A stretch of DNA of 64,000 nucleotides from Micromonospora globbae. GTDB lineage: Bacteria > Actinomycetota > Actinomycetes > Mycobacteriales > Micromonosporaceae. Shown piece by piece: positions 27,119-35,334 of this stretch. Below the pieces are notes generated by a model, which was not told the origin of the DNA, did no database searches, and worked only from the letters and a program-made list of their open reading frames with translations. The first letter of the stretch is position 1. Each line of letters opens with the position of its first letter. Both the position numbers and the translations under genes were made by a program. The DNA lies in assembly GCF_003610785.1 (NCBI RefSeq), contig NZ_RAQQ01000002.1:372001-436000 (forward strand), in the 5' to 3' direction.

Positions 27119-28204
27119 TCAGGCGAGCAGCGCGGCCGCGTGGCGGCCCGCGGCCGCGGCGGCGAGGAAGTACGCGTGGTCGGCGTCGAGGCCGCGCCCC
27201 ATGGTGGACAGCGGCACGGTGCTGGCCCGCAGCGCGGCGTCGAGCCCGTCGGTGCGTACCCGCACGATCCGGTGGCGCGCGGCCAGCGGCGCCAGCGCCG
27301 CGTCCACCTCGGCGGCGAGCGCCGGGTCGAGGTCGTCGGGCACCACCAGGTCGGCGGGGGCGAGGGCCACCCGGCCGTACGCGGTGAGGCTGTGGTGGGA
27401 GACGCCGCGGTGCCGGGGGCGGGGGTCGGCGGCGGAGATGCGCAGCGAGCCGACGGGGCGGCCGCCGAGCGTGGCCACGGCGTTGACGGCCTCGCCGACG
27501 GCGACCCCGGAGAAGCCCCAGCGGGTGCCGGTGCCCAGGTTCCCCGGGCCCTGGGCGACGACGGCCACGTCGGCGTGGAGCACGTGGCGGGCGGCGAGCA
27601 GCCCGCTGTGCAGGGTGCCCGCCTCCAGGTCGCCGCCGAACGCCTGTCCCACGCTGACGGTGCCCGCCAGCTCGTCACGCAGCCCGGCGAGGGTGCGGGA
27701 GAACCAGGCGGGCAGGGCGCCGCCGTCGGTGAGCACGTACGCCACGCGGGCGTGCGGCGCGTCGGCCCGGACGCCGGCGAGGATCGCCGGCAGGGCCGAG
27801 TGCAGGTCGGCGGTGACCACCGGCAGGCCGGCGAGGTCCTCGGCGGCCTCCAGCACGGCCCGGTGGGGCGAGGCCTCCTCGTCGACCCCGAGCAGGATCG
27901 GTTGCAGCGGGGTGTAGCGGGCCTTCACGAGGTGCCCCGCGTCGCGGGTGTCGGCGGCCTGCGGCGGGTCCGGCGGCAGCCGGTCGGGCAGGGCCACCAC
28001 GAGGGCGTACCCGCCGGTGCCGAGGCCCATGAGCAGCGCGCCGGCGTTGAGCAGCACCCGGTCGCCCGGCTGCGGCTCGCCGACGAGGTGCGGGTAGGCG
28101 AGCGCCCGCATGGTCGTGCCGTCGGGCAGGGCCACGTCCAGTTCCACCGCGCCGGCCCACCGCCGCCGCAGCGCCGACACCGTCCCGGACCGCCATCGCA
28201 CCAT
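27119..28204 (-). CDS. DUF3866-family protein
   Basis: This 361-residue protein starts at ATG 28204; TAGCGT (minus strand, 28217-28212) ends exactly 7 nt before it, so the mRNA is probably leaderless. The N-terminal beta-rich part (VELDVALPDGTTMRALAYPHLVGEPQPGDRVLLN) is followed by alternating alpha/beta sequence with DGGALPAWFS, AQGPGNLGTGTRWGFSG and STMGRGLDADHAYF. The family is conserved in actinobacteria and some Firmicutes and has no established function to my knowledge. It is cytoplasmic, without membrane segments. It ends 2 nt from the convergent bicupin stop, so the two mRNAs probably overlap. Confidence 0.78.
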   Translation of the reverse strand: MVRWRSGTVSALRRRWAGAVELDVALPDGTTMRALAYPHLVGEPQPGDRVLLNAGALLMGLGTGGYALVVALPDRLPPDPPQAADTRDAGHLVKARYTPLQPILLGVDEEASPHRAVLEAAEDLAGLPVVTADLHSALPAILAGVRADAPHARVAYVLTDGGALPAWFSRTLAGLRDELAGTVSVGQAFGGDLEAGTLHSGLLAARHVLHADVAVVAQGPGNLGTGTRWGFSGVAVGEAVNAVATLGGRPVGSLRISAADPRPRHRGVSHHSLTAYGRVALAPADLVVPDDLDPALAAEVDAALAPLAARHRIVRVRTDGLDAALRASTVPLSTMGRGLDADHAYFLAAAAAGRHAAALLA

Positions 28205-28267
28205 GACGGGCACGCTAGCGGCGCGGCCCGCCGGGGCCGGGCGCGGGGGGTCGCCCCGCGGGTCGCC

Positions 28268-28387
28268 GCCCGCGGTCAGCGCAGCCCGGGAGGTCGCCCG
28301 CCCGCGGTCAGCGCAGCCCGGGAGGGTTGCCGGCCCGCGGTCGGCGCGGCCCGGAACCCCGCCATGCTCCAGTCAGCGCAGCCCGGG
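28268..28387. repeat. Iterated copies of the 3' end of the CDF transporter gene
   Basis: The 26-bp block GCCCGCGGTCAGCGCAGCCC... occurs at 28268-28293 and 28300-28325 (32-bp period), with a degenerate copy near 28331 and the origin of TCAGCGCAGCCCGGG at 28373-28387, the last codons and stop of the minus-strand gene. The gene's terminus appears to have been duplicated downstream three times. Confidence 0.8.
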
Positions 28388-29365
28388 GTCCATCGGGCCG
28401 TCCTGCAGGGGCGGCTCCGGTCCGCGCTCGCCGCGGCCGGGAAGCGACCCGGTCGGGTCGAGGAACAGGTAGCGGATCTCCGGGTAGCGTTCCCGCAGCC
28501 GCCGCTCCGCCTCGTCGGCGGTGGCCTCGATGGCCGCGCCGGTGGCCTCGTCCCGGAAGTCGACCTTGGCGGCGACCAGCATGTCCATCGGGCCGAGCTG
28601 CATGGTGAGCAGGGTGTCGATCCGCTGCACCTCCGGCAGGCCGGCCAGGGCGTGTTCGATCTCGCGCCGCAGCCGTTCCGGGACGGCGCGGCCGACCAGC
28701 AGCGACAGGTTGCTGTAGGCGAGGGTGGCGGCGACGGTCAGGAGCAGCAGACCGATGAGGACGGACGCGATGCCGTCCCACAGTTCGTCCCCGGTGAGTT
28801 CGGACAGGCCGACGCCGGCCCCGGCCAGGAGCAGGCCGATGAGGGCGGCGCTGTCCTCCAGGAACACCGCCTTGAGGGTGGTGTCGGCCGTGAGCCGCAG
28901 GTAGCGGCGCGGTGTGGTCCGCCAGCGCCGGGACTCGCGGCGCACCTGGCGTACGGCCCGGGTCAACGAGACCGACTCGATGGCGAACGAGACGGCGAGC
29001 ACCACGTACGAGACGAGGAAGTTCCCGCTGTGCTCGTGCACGAGGATCGTGGTGACGCCGTGCGTGATCGCGAAGCCGGCGCCCGCCACGAAGGTGAACA
29101 GGGCGGCGAAGAACGCCCAGACGTAGCTCTCCTTGCCGTAGCCGAACGGGTGCCGGGCGTCGGCCGGGCGGGCGCCGCGGCGCAGGGCCATGAACAGCAG
29201 CACCTCGGTGGTGGTGTCGGCCACCGAGTGCGCGGCCTCGGACAGCATGGCGGCCGACCCGGAGATCAGGCCCGCGACCAGCTTCGCCCCGGCGATGGCG
29301 AGGTTGGCGGCGCCCGCGACGACGACGGTGCCGACGCTCTCGCTCTTGACCTCCGGCTGGGCCAT
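28373..29365 (-). CDS. Cation diffusion facilitator (CDF) metal exporter
   Basis: This 330-residue protein has about six transmembrane helices and a cytoplasmic C-terminal domain (about 215-310). The transport-site motif SEAAHSVADTT in helix 2 (His and Asp) and the helix 5 motif LEDSAALIGLL match CDF exporters of Zn, Fe, Co, Ni or Mn. RHPFGYGKESYVWAFFAALFTF is a conserved loop and helix. HxxxD plus ExxxxD does not settle the metal. Downstream DNA contains repeated copies of its 3' end. No metal regulator is adjacent. Confidence 0.9.
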   Translation of the reverse strand: MAQPEVKSESVGTVVVAGAANLAIAGAKLVAGLISGSAAMLSEAAHSVADTTTEVLLFMALRRGARPADARHPFGYGKESYVWAFFAALFTFVAGAGFAITHGVTTILVHEHSGNFLVSYVVLAVSFAIESVSLTRAVRQVRRESRRWRTTPRRYLRLTADTTLKAVFLEDSAALIGLLLAGAGVGLSELTGDELWDGIASVLIGLLLLTVAATLAYSNLSLLVGRAVPERLRREIEHALAGLPEVQRIDTLLTMQLGPMDMLVAAKVDFRDEATGAAIEATADEAERRLRERYPEIRYLFLDPTGSLPGRGERGPEPPLQDGPMDPGLR

Positions 29366-29512
29366 GGGGCCACCCTATGGCCAGCGGCGGGCGGTCCGCG
29401 CGGCGAGCGGGGGACCGCCCCGCACCCGGTTGGAGATCGGCCGCCGTGGCGGCGGCCTTCGCGTCCACCACACGCCGACCGTGCGGGTGCACGGTTCCGC
29501 CGTGGCGGCTGC

Positions 29513-29524
29513 TAGCGTCTATGC
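29513..29524 (+). promoter_or_regulatory. Leaderless-type -10 box for pafBC
   Basis: TAGCGT (29513-29518) ends 6 nt before GTG 29525, with no ribosome site, indicating a leaderless pafB start. Confidence 0.5.
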
Positions 29525-30523
29525 GTGTCCCGTACCCGTACCGAACGCCTGGTCAACCTGGTGATCTGCCTGCTCTCCACGCGGCGCTTCCTGACCGCCG
29601 CGCAGATCGCCGCGACCGTGCCCGGCTACGAGCATGATCCGAACGACGCGCGTGACCACGAGGCGTTCCAGCGCAAGTTCGAGCGGGACAAGGCCGAGCT
29701 GCGCGAGCTGGGCGTCCCGCTGGAGACCGGCACGACCAGCGTCTTCGACAGCGAGCCCGGCTACCGGATCGCCCGCCGGGAGTACGCGCTGCCCGACATC
29801 CCCCTCGAACCGGACGAGGCCGCCGCCGTGGGCATCGCCGCGCGGTTGTGGCAGCACGCCGGGCTGGCCGCCGCGGCCTCGTCGGGGCTCGCGAAGCTGC
29901 GTGCCGCCGGGGTGGACGTCGACCCGCAGGCCACGCTCGGTCTCGAGCCGATGGTGACCGTCGACCCGGCGTTCGCGCCGCTGACCGCCGCCGCCCGCGA
30001 CCGCCGGGAGGTGGCCTTCGACTACCGGGTGCCCGACCGGGACGCTCCGACGCACCGCCGTCTCCAGCCGTGGGGCGTCGTGTGCTGGCGCGGCCGGTGG
30101 TACGTGGTGGGGCACGACCTGGACCGGGAGGCGACCCGCTGCTTCCGGCTCTCCCGCGTGGTGGGCCCGGTACGGGTCACCGGCGAGCCGGGCGGCTACG
30201 AGCCGCCGGCGGGGGTCGACCTCATCAGCCACGTCGCCCGCTGGTCGGGGCCGGTGGAGCGGACGGGGCGGGCCACCGTGCTGGCCGCGCCGGGCCGGGC
30301 CGCCGGGCTGCGCCGCTGGGCGGTGGAGGTCGCCGCCGGGCCCGACGGAGACCGGCTGGCGCTGCCGTACGCGGACCCGGACTCGCTCGCCGCGCACCTG
30401 GTCGGCTACGGGCCGGACGTGCGGGTGCTCGACCCGCCGGAGGTGCGTGAGGCGGTCATCCAGCGGCTCAAGGAGTTCGCCGCGCGGCACGACGACCTGG
30501 CGGCCGCGGGAGGCCCCCGATGA
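29525..30523 (+). CDS. pafB: WYL-domain transcriptional activator subunit PafB
   Basis: This 332-residue protein has an N-terminal winged helix-turn-helix (RTERLVNLVICLLSTRRFLTAAQIAATVPGY), a WYL domain containing RGRWYVVGHDLDREATRCFRLSR, and a C-terminal WCX extension. With PafC it activates the LexA-independent DNA-damage response in mycobacteria; WYL domains are thought to sense single-stranded nucleic acid. Its stop overlaps the pafC start by 4 nt (ATGA). Placement after pafA is the classical arrangement, although PafBC is not needed for pupylation itself. Confidence 0.95.
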   Translation: MSRTRTERLVNLVICLLSTRRFLTAAQIAATVPGYEHDPNDARDHEAFQRKFERDKAELRELGVPLETGTTSVFDSEPGYRIARREYALPDIPLEPDEAAAVGIAARLWQHAGLAAAASSGLAKLRAAGVDVDPQATLGLEPMVTVDPAFAPLTAAARDRREVAFDYRVPDRDAPTHRRLQPWGVVCWRGRWYVVGHDLDREATRCFRLSRVVGPVRVTGEPGGYEPPAGVDLISHVARWSGPVERTGRATVLAAPGRAAGLRRWAVEVAAGPDGDRLALPYADPDSLAAHLVGYGPDVRVLDPPEVREAVIQRLKEFAARHDDLAAAGGPR

Positions 30524-31557
30524 CGCGCCCCGCCGCCCGCGGCGGCTCCCGCACCTCCGCCGACCGGCTGGCCCGGCTGCTCAACCTCGTGCCCTACCTG
30601 CTGGCCCGGCCCGGCATCGAGCTCGCCGAGGCCGCGCGGGACCTGGGCGTGACCGAGCGGCAGCTGCGCGAGGACCTGGAGCTGCTCTGGGTGTGCGGGC
30701 TGCCCGGCTACGGCCCCGGTGACCTCATCGACATGGCGTTCGACGGCGACCGGGTGACGATCACGTACGACGCCGGCATCGACCGGCCGCTGCGGCTCAC
30801 GCCGGACGAGGCGCTCGCGCTCGTGGTGGCGCTGCGGATGCTCGCCGAGACGCCGGGGGTCACCAACCGGGAGGCCGTGGAGCGCGCCCTCGCCAAGATC
30901 GAGAACGCGGCCGACCTGGTGGGCGCGCCGGTGGAGGTGCGGCTGCCGGCGGACACCCGGCGGGTGGAGGAGCTGCGGGCGGCCGTGGAGGGCGGCCGGG
31001 CGCTGCGGATCACGTACTACACGGCGGCGCGCGACGAGACGACCGAACGCACCATCGACCCGCTGCGGATGCTGATGGTCGGCGGCCGGGCGTACGTGGA
31101 GGCGTGGTGCCGCCGGGCCGAGGCGGTCCGGCTGTTCCGGGCCGACCGGATCGACGCGGTCACCGAGCTGGACGAGCCGGCCGTCGTGCCGCCGCAGGCC
31201 CGCCCCCACGACCTCAGCGAGGGGGTGTTCCGTCCCTCGCCCGACCTGCCGCTCATCACGCTGCGGATCGGCCGCGGCGAGCGCTGGATCACCGAGTACT
31301 ACCCGTGCGAGCGGGTGGAGGCCGGTGACGGCGACGAGTGGCTGGTCTCCCTGCGGGTCACCGACCTGGCCTGGGCGCGCCGCTTCGTGCTCGGGCTGGG
31401 CCCGGACGTGGCCGTGGTCGCCCCCGCCGAGCTGGCCGAGCAGGTCCGGGCGGCGGCGACCGCCGCGCTGGACGCGTACGCCCGACCGGCGCCCACGGCC
31501 CGGCGCGACCCGGAACCCGCGGCCGCCGACCCGGCGGTCGCCGCCGGCCCCCGGTAG
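30520..31557 (+). CDS. pafC: WYL-domain transcriptional activator subunit PafC
   Basis: This 345-residue protein repeats the PafB architecture: HTH (ADRLARLLNLVPYLLARPGIELAEAARDLGV), WYL domain (RTIDPLRMLMVGGRAYVEAWCRRAEAVRLFRADRI) and WCX C-terminus (FVLGLGPDVAVVAPAELAEQV). It begins at ATG 30520 inside the end of pafB, so equal synthesis and heterodimer formation are expected. A low-complexity Ala/Pro tail ends the protein. The stop codon TAG at 31555-31557 is also part of the -10 box (TAGGCT) of the next gene. Confidence 0.95.
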   Translation: MTRPAARGGSRTSADRLARLLNLVPYLLARPGIELAEAARDLGVTERQLREDLELLWVCGLPGYGPGDLIDMAFDGDRVTITYDAGIDRPLRLTPDEALALVVALRMLAETPGVTNREAVERALAKIENAADLVGAPVEVRLPADTRRVEELRAAVEGGRALRITYYTAARDETTERTIDPLRMLMVGGRAYVEAWCRRAEAVRLFRADRIDAVTELDEPAVVPPQARPHDLSEGVFRPSPDLPLITLRIGRGERWITEYYPCERVEAGDGDEWLVSLRVTDLAWARRFVLGLGPDVAVVAPAELAEQVRAAATAALDAYARPAPTARRDPEPAAADPAVAAGPR

Positions 31558-31567
31558 GCTGACCGCC

Positions 31568-31816
31568 GTGCTGTGGTGGATCGTGCTCGCGGTGGTGCTC
31601 GCCACCCTCGTCGTGCTGGCCGTGGCCGTCCGGGGCGTGCTGAGCCGGCTGCCCGGCCTGCGCCGCGCGGCGGTGGCGTTGCAGCGCCGGCAGGCGGAGG
31701 CGCAGGAGCTGGCCGGTGCGGCCACGGCGCTGCAGGAGCGGGCCGAGGCGCTCCAGGACCAGCTGGCCACCGCCCAGCGGCGCATCGAGCTGATCAAGGC
31801 GAAGCGAGGCGGGTGA
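31568..31816 (+). CDS. Small membrane-anchored coiled-coil protein
   Basis: This 82-residue protein starts at GTG 31568; TAGGCT (31555-31560) ends 7 nt upstream. One N-terminal transmembrane helix (LWWIVLAVVLATLVVLAVAV) is followed by a continuous charged amphipathic helix (LQRRQAEAQELAGAATALQERAEALQ) predicted to form a coiled coil, ending KAKRGG. The sequence pattern, anchor plus coiled coil, recurs beside tatA in actinobacteria. The function is unknown. Confidence 0.72.
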   Translation: MLWWIVLAVVLATLVVLAVAVRGVLSRLPGLRRAAVALQRRQAEAQELAGAATALQERAEALQDQLATAQRRIELIKAKRGG

Positions 31817-32066
31817 CCGGGACCGGTCGCACGGTCCACTCGGGGGTGACGCCCCGACCCGATGATCTTCGCGTGGCGGCGCGGTTCTGCCCCGTTTCGC
31901 GCGGAAACGATCGGTGACTGCCTGTTGACGGGACATCCCGGGTTGGTCAAGACTTCACCGGCCGGGACGAACCACCGTCGCCCCGGTGGGTGGCATCGAG
32001 CCGATACGCACGTACGATGGGCTCCGACACACCCCTTGCTGTCTCACAGAGCGACTGGAGCTTCCC

Positions 32067-32363
32067 ATGGGTGCCCTCAAGCCGTGGCACATCGCCGTAC
32101 TCGTGGTCGTGCTGATCCTCCTCTTCGGCGCGAAGCGGCTCCCCGACGCGGCCCGCTCGCTGGGCCGCTCGCTGCGGATCATCAAGGCCGAGACCAAGAG
32201 CCTGCACGACGACGACCGCGACCTGGCCGAGAAGGCCGACGCCCAGGCGGGCTACCAGCCGCTGCCGCCGAACGCCGCGCAGCAGCACCCGCAGGCCGCG
32301 CCGTACCAGGCCCCGCCGCAGCAGCCGGTCGCCGACCCGGTGCAGCGCGTCCGCGACAACTGA
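32067..32363 (+). CDS. tatA: Twin-arginine translocase subunit TatA
   Basis: This 98-residue protein starts at ATG 32067 with CTGGAG upstream. A short N-terminal transmembrane helix (WHIAVLVVVLILLFG) is followed by the conserved FGAKRLPDAARSLGRSLRIIKAE hinge and amphipathic helix, and then a Gln/Pro-rich disordered tail. TatA oligomers form the size-adaptable part of the Tat pore, which exports folded proteins. tatC follows 18 nt later in the same operon, and no TatB is nearby, so TatA may act in a minimal TatAC system or TatB may be elsewhere. Confidence 0.96.
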   Translation: MGALKPWHIAVLVVVLILLFGAKRLPDAARSLGRSLRIIKAETKSLHDDDRDLAEKADAQAGYQPLPPNAAQQHPQAAPYQAPPQQPVADPVQRVRDN

Positions 32364-32381
32364 TCGAGGGGCCCGAGACCC

Positions 32382-33335
32382 GTGGCCTTCGCGCTGCGCA
32401 AGCGCGGCCCCAGCAACTTCCAGCGGGCCGCCGACGGCTCGATGACGCTCATCGAGCACATCCGGGAGTTGCGCACCCGCCTGTTCCGCGCCTCGCTGGG
32501 AATCCTGGTCGGCTTCGGTGTCGGGGTCGCGGTGGCCGGTCGGGTGCTGCACGTGCTGCAGATGCCGTACTGCGACCTGCCGAAGGCGCGGCTGGCCAAC
32601 GGCGACTGCAACTTCGTCCAGCTCGGCCCGGCCGACCTGTTCCTCCTCCAGCTCAAGGTGGCGCTCTGGGTCGGCCTGATCATCGCGGCACCGATCTGGC
32701 TCTACCAACTGTGGGCGTTCATCGCGCCCGGTCTGCACCGGCACGAGCGGCGCTACGCGTACATATTCACCGGGCTGGCGGCGCCGCTGTTCGCGGCGGG
32801 CGCGGTGCTGGCCTTCTTCGTCACCTCCAAGGGCCTGGAGTTCCTGCTCAACGTCTCCGGCGGCGGGGACGTCACCACGACACTGGACATCACCCGCTAC
32901 ATCTCCTTCGTCACGAACCTGATCCTGCTGTTCGGGGTGGCGTTCGAGTTCCCGCTGATCGTGCTCATGCTCAACTTCGTGGGGCTGGCCAGCGGGAAGC
33001 GACTGCTGGGGTGGTGGCGGATCGCGGTGTTCGTGTTCTTCGCGTTCTCCGCGGTCGTCACGCCGACGCCGGACCCGTTCGGGATGACCGCCCTCGCCGT
33101 CTGCCTCTGCGCGCTCTACTTCGCGGCGGTGGGCGTCGCGTTCCTCAACGACAGGCGGCGCGGGCGGGGCAAGGAGATGTACGCGGGGATCGCCGACGAC
33201 GAGGTGTCGCCGCTGGACCTCGACGCCGAACCGGTCGAGGCCGGGCAGCGGGTCGACGCGTCCGGCCCGATCGAGCCACCGGAGCCGGTCGCGGCTCCCG
33301 CGCCGATCGAGCGCCGTTACGACGACATGACCTGA
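32382..33335 (+). CDS. tatC: Twin-arginine translocase subunit TatC
   Basis: This 317-residue protein starts at GTG 32382. It has six transmembrane helices with conserved signal-peptide-binding residues near the N-terminus (MTLIEHIRELRTRLFRASL) and blocks FLLQLKVALWVGLIIAAPIWLYQLWAFIAPGL and SAVVTPTPDPFGM. TatC recognises the twin-arginine signal peptide. A hydrophilic, acidic C-terminal tail of about 60 residues is longer than in Gram-negative TatC. A strong hairpin follows at 33391-33419. Confidence 0.97.
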   Translation: MAFALRKRGPSNFQRAADGSMTLIEHIRELRTRLFRASLGILVGFGVGVAVAGRVLHVLQMPYCDLPKARLANGDCNFVQLGPADLFLLQLKVALWVGLIIAAPIWLYQLWAFIAPGLHRHERRYAYIFTGLAAPLFAAGAVLAFFVTSKGLEFLLNVSGGGDVTTTLDITRYISFVTNLILLFGVAFEFPLIVLMLNFVGLASGKRLLGWWRIAVFVFFAFSAVVTPTPDPFGMTALAVCLCALYFAAVGVAFLNDRRRGRGKEMYAGIADDEVSPLDLDAEPVEAGQRVDASGPIEPPEPVAAPAPIERRYDDMT

Positions 33336-33390
33336 CCCTGGGTCACCACACCGGCACCGGCGGACACGCCGGCGCGACACGTGCGAACAG

Positions 33391-33419
33391 CGGAGGCCGC
33401 CCGGATGGGGCGGCCTCCG
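33391..33419 (+). terminator. Hairpin after tatC
   Basis: CGGAGGCCGCCC (33391-33402) pairs with GGGCGGCCTCCG (33408-33419) around a 5-nt loop, ending the tatAC operon just upstream of the lipid-kinase promoter box TAGGTT at 33429. Confidence 0.75.
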
Positions 33420-33441
33420 CCGTACCGGTAGGTTGCTCGCC

Positions 33442-34368
33442 GTGACCGCGGACGATCACCCCACCGTCGACCCCGACGGGCCCGTCGCCGTGCTGGCCAA
33501 CCCGAGCGCCGGCCGGGGCCGCCACCGCGGCCTGCTCGCGCCGCTGCTGTCCCGGCTGGCCGGCGCGGGCCGGGAGGTGCGGCTACTGGAGGCGCGCAGC
33601 GCCGAGCAGGCCGAGGCGGTCTGCCACGCGGCGGTCGCCGGCGGCGTGGCCGCCCTCGTGGCGGTCGGCGGGGACGGCACCGTGCACCGCGCGGTGCAGG
33701 CGGTGGCCGGCACGTCGATCCCGTTCGCGCCGGTGCCGGCGGGCACCGGCAACGACTTCGCCACCGACACCGGATACCCGCCGGATCCCCTCGCGGCCGC
33801 CGAGGTGATCGCCGGGGCGCTGCGCGCCGGTCGCACCGGCCCCGTGGACCTCGCCCGCCTCACCGGCCCGACCGGTCCGCCACGCTGGTACGGGGCGGTG
33901 CTCGCGGCGGGCTTCGACGCCATCGTCAACGAGCGGGCCAACCGGATGCGCTGGCCGCGCGGGCCCCGCCGGTACGACCTGGCGATCCTCGTCGAGCTGG
34001 CGCGGCTGCGCCCCCGCCGCTACAAGCTGCGCCTCGACGGCGAGGCGCACGAACTGGACGCCGTGCTGGTGGCCGTGGGCAACTGCCCGAGCTACGGCGG
34101 CGGGATGCGGATCTGCCCCGACGCGGACCCGGCGGACGGCCTGCTCGACGTGGTGGTGGGCGGCCGGTTCGACCGGCGCACCCTGGTCCGGGTGAAGCCG
34201 AGCATCTACCAGGGCACCCACGTGCGGCACCCGCTGGTGACCAGTTACCGGGTCCGCACCGTCGAGCTGGCTGCCGAGGGCATCACCACGTACGCCGACG
34301 GGGAGCGGGCGCTGGACCTGCCCGTGACCGTCACGGCCGTGCCCGGCGCCCTGCGGCTGCTGCGCTGA
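33442..34368 (+). CDS. Diacylglycerol kinase-family lipid kinase
   Basis: This 308-residue protein starts at GTG 33442, 7 nt after TAGGTT (33429-33434), so probably leaderless. The catalytic domain has the signature VGGDGTVHRAV and the lipid-kinase blocks VPAGTGNDFATDTG and DGLLDVVVGGRFDR. The family (DagK/YegS/sphingosine-kinase type) phosphorylates diacylglycerol or related lipids at the membrane using ATP. The exact lipid cannot be read. It is convergent with a HAD hydrolase gene, with a double-stem hairpin between. Confidence 0.9.
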   Translation: MTADDHPTVDPDGPVAVLANPSAGRGRHRGLLAPLLSRLAGAGREVRLLEARSAEQAEAVCHAAVAGGVAALVAVGGDGTVHRAVQAVAGTSIPFAPVPAGTGNDFATDTGYPPDPLAAAEVIAGALRAGRTGPVDLARLTGPTGPPRWYGAVLAAGFDAIVNERANRMRWPRGPRRYDLAILVELARLRPRRYKLRLDGEAHELDAVLVAVGNCPSYGGGMRICPDADPADGLLDVVVGGRFDRRTLVRVKPSIYQGTHVRHPLVTSYRVRTVELAAEGITTYADGERALDLPVTVTAVPGALRLLR

Positions 34369-34375
34369 TCCGCGC

Positions 34376-34422
34376 CGCCGCCCGGGCCCAGGCCACCGTG
34401 CGTGGCCGGCGGCCGGGCGGCG
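34376..34422. terminator. Double-stem hairpin between convergent genes
   Basis: CGCCGCCCGG (34376-34385) pairs with CCGGGCGGCG (34413-34422), enclosing GGCCAC (34391-34396) with GTGGCC (34402-34407). It serves both converging genes by position. Confidence 0.6.
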
Positions 34423-34477
34423 TGCCCGGCGAACCGGCCCGCCCGGGGCGGCGGGACCAGGGCGCCGGGATCAGGGC

Positions 34478-35248
34478 TCAGGACGGCAGGGCGAGGTCGA
34501 GCACCGCGCCCAGGCCGTTGGGGCGGCCGGCGTCGGCGCAGGGGAGCACCAGCACCGCGCAGCCCGCGGCGGCGGCCCCGGCGTCGGCCGGCGTGTCGCC
34601 CACCATCAGCGTCTCCTCCGGGTCGACGCCGAGCATGCCGCAGGCGCGCAGGAAGATGCCCGGGTCGGGCTTGCAGCGCCCCACCTCGTACGACAGGACG
34701 AACGCGTCGACCAGGCCGGTGAGCTGCCACGCGTCGAACAGCGGGCGCAGGTCGAAGCCGATGTTGCTCACCACGGCGACGCGGACGCCCGCATCGCGCA
34801 GCGCGGCCAGCGTGGGCGCCGTGTCCGGGTAGGGAACCCAGCCGTCGGGGATGAGCACACGCTCGTAGAGCGCCTCGGCGAAGCCCTCGATGCCGGCGTC
34901 GACCGTCTCGGCCAACCCCGTGTAGGCCCCCCGGTGGGCGTGCGGGTAGAGGTCGCGCGCCGACCACAGCTCGGCCAGCCGGGGCGGCACGCGGGCCGGC
35001 AGCGGCCCGCCGGCGCGGCCGGCGGTGAGCAGCCGGTCGGCGAGGGCGGTGGCCCGGGCGCGGTCGAGGGTGACGCCGCAGGCCGCGGCGGCCTTCAGCA
35101 CCCACTCGCGGGGCTCCTCCACCTGGGCGAGCGTGCCGTGGAAGTCGAAGAGCACCGCCTTGACCGGGCGGCGGGACGGCTCATGGCGGGCGGACGCGTC
35201 GGCGCCGCCCGGCGCGGGGGTCTGGGGCGGTTCGGGTTGCTCCGGCAC
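34478..35248 (-). CDS. HAD-superfamily hydrolase (subfamily IA)
   Basis: This 256-residue protein starts at GTG 35248; TAGGGT (minus strand, 35261-35256) ends 7 nt before it, again a leaderless pattern. HAD motif I is FDFHGTLAQ, unusual in that the second Asp of DxD is His (DFHGTL); this substitution occurs in some HAD phosphatases but may lower activity. Motif II is VVSNIGFD, motif III CKPDPGIF, motif IV VGDTPADAGAA. A helical cap lies between motifs I and II. Substrate is unknown. Confidence 0.85.
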   Translation of the reverse strand: MPEQPEPPQTPAPGGADASARHEPSRRPVKAVLFDFHGTLAQVEEPREWVLKAAAACGVTLDRARATALADRLLTAGRAGGPLPARVPPRLAELWSARDLYPHAHRGAYTGLAETVDAGIEGFAEALYERVLIPDGWVPYPDTAPTLAALRDAGVRVAVVSNIGFDLRPLFDAWQLTGLVDAFVLSYEVGRCKPDPGIFLRACGMLGVDPEETLMVGDTPADAGAAAAGCAVLVLPCADAGRPNGLGAVLDLALPS

Positions 35249-35321
35249 GTGGTGCACCCTACCGACCGCCCCTGACGGCCCGTCCGGTCGGCCTTGCCGG
35301 GTGCCGCGCCCCGGCACGCAT

Positions 35322-35334
35322 TAATCTTGGTGCC
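35322..35334 (+). promoter_or_regulatory. Leaderless-type -10 box for helY
   Basis: TAATCT (35322-35327) ends exactly 7 nt before ATG 35335 and no ribosome site is visible. Confidence 0.5.

Noticed and set aside
23926..27678. A 1250-codon open frame on the minus strand opposite pafA and the bicupin.
   Set aside because: It has the composition of an antisense shadow; the plus-strand genes are unambiguous.
31817..32066. A defined promoter for tatAC (TACGAT near 32024).
   Set aside because: No acceptable -35 element at proper spacing; left out as unsupported.
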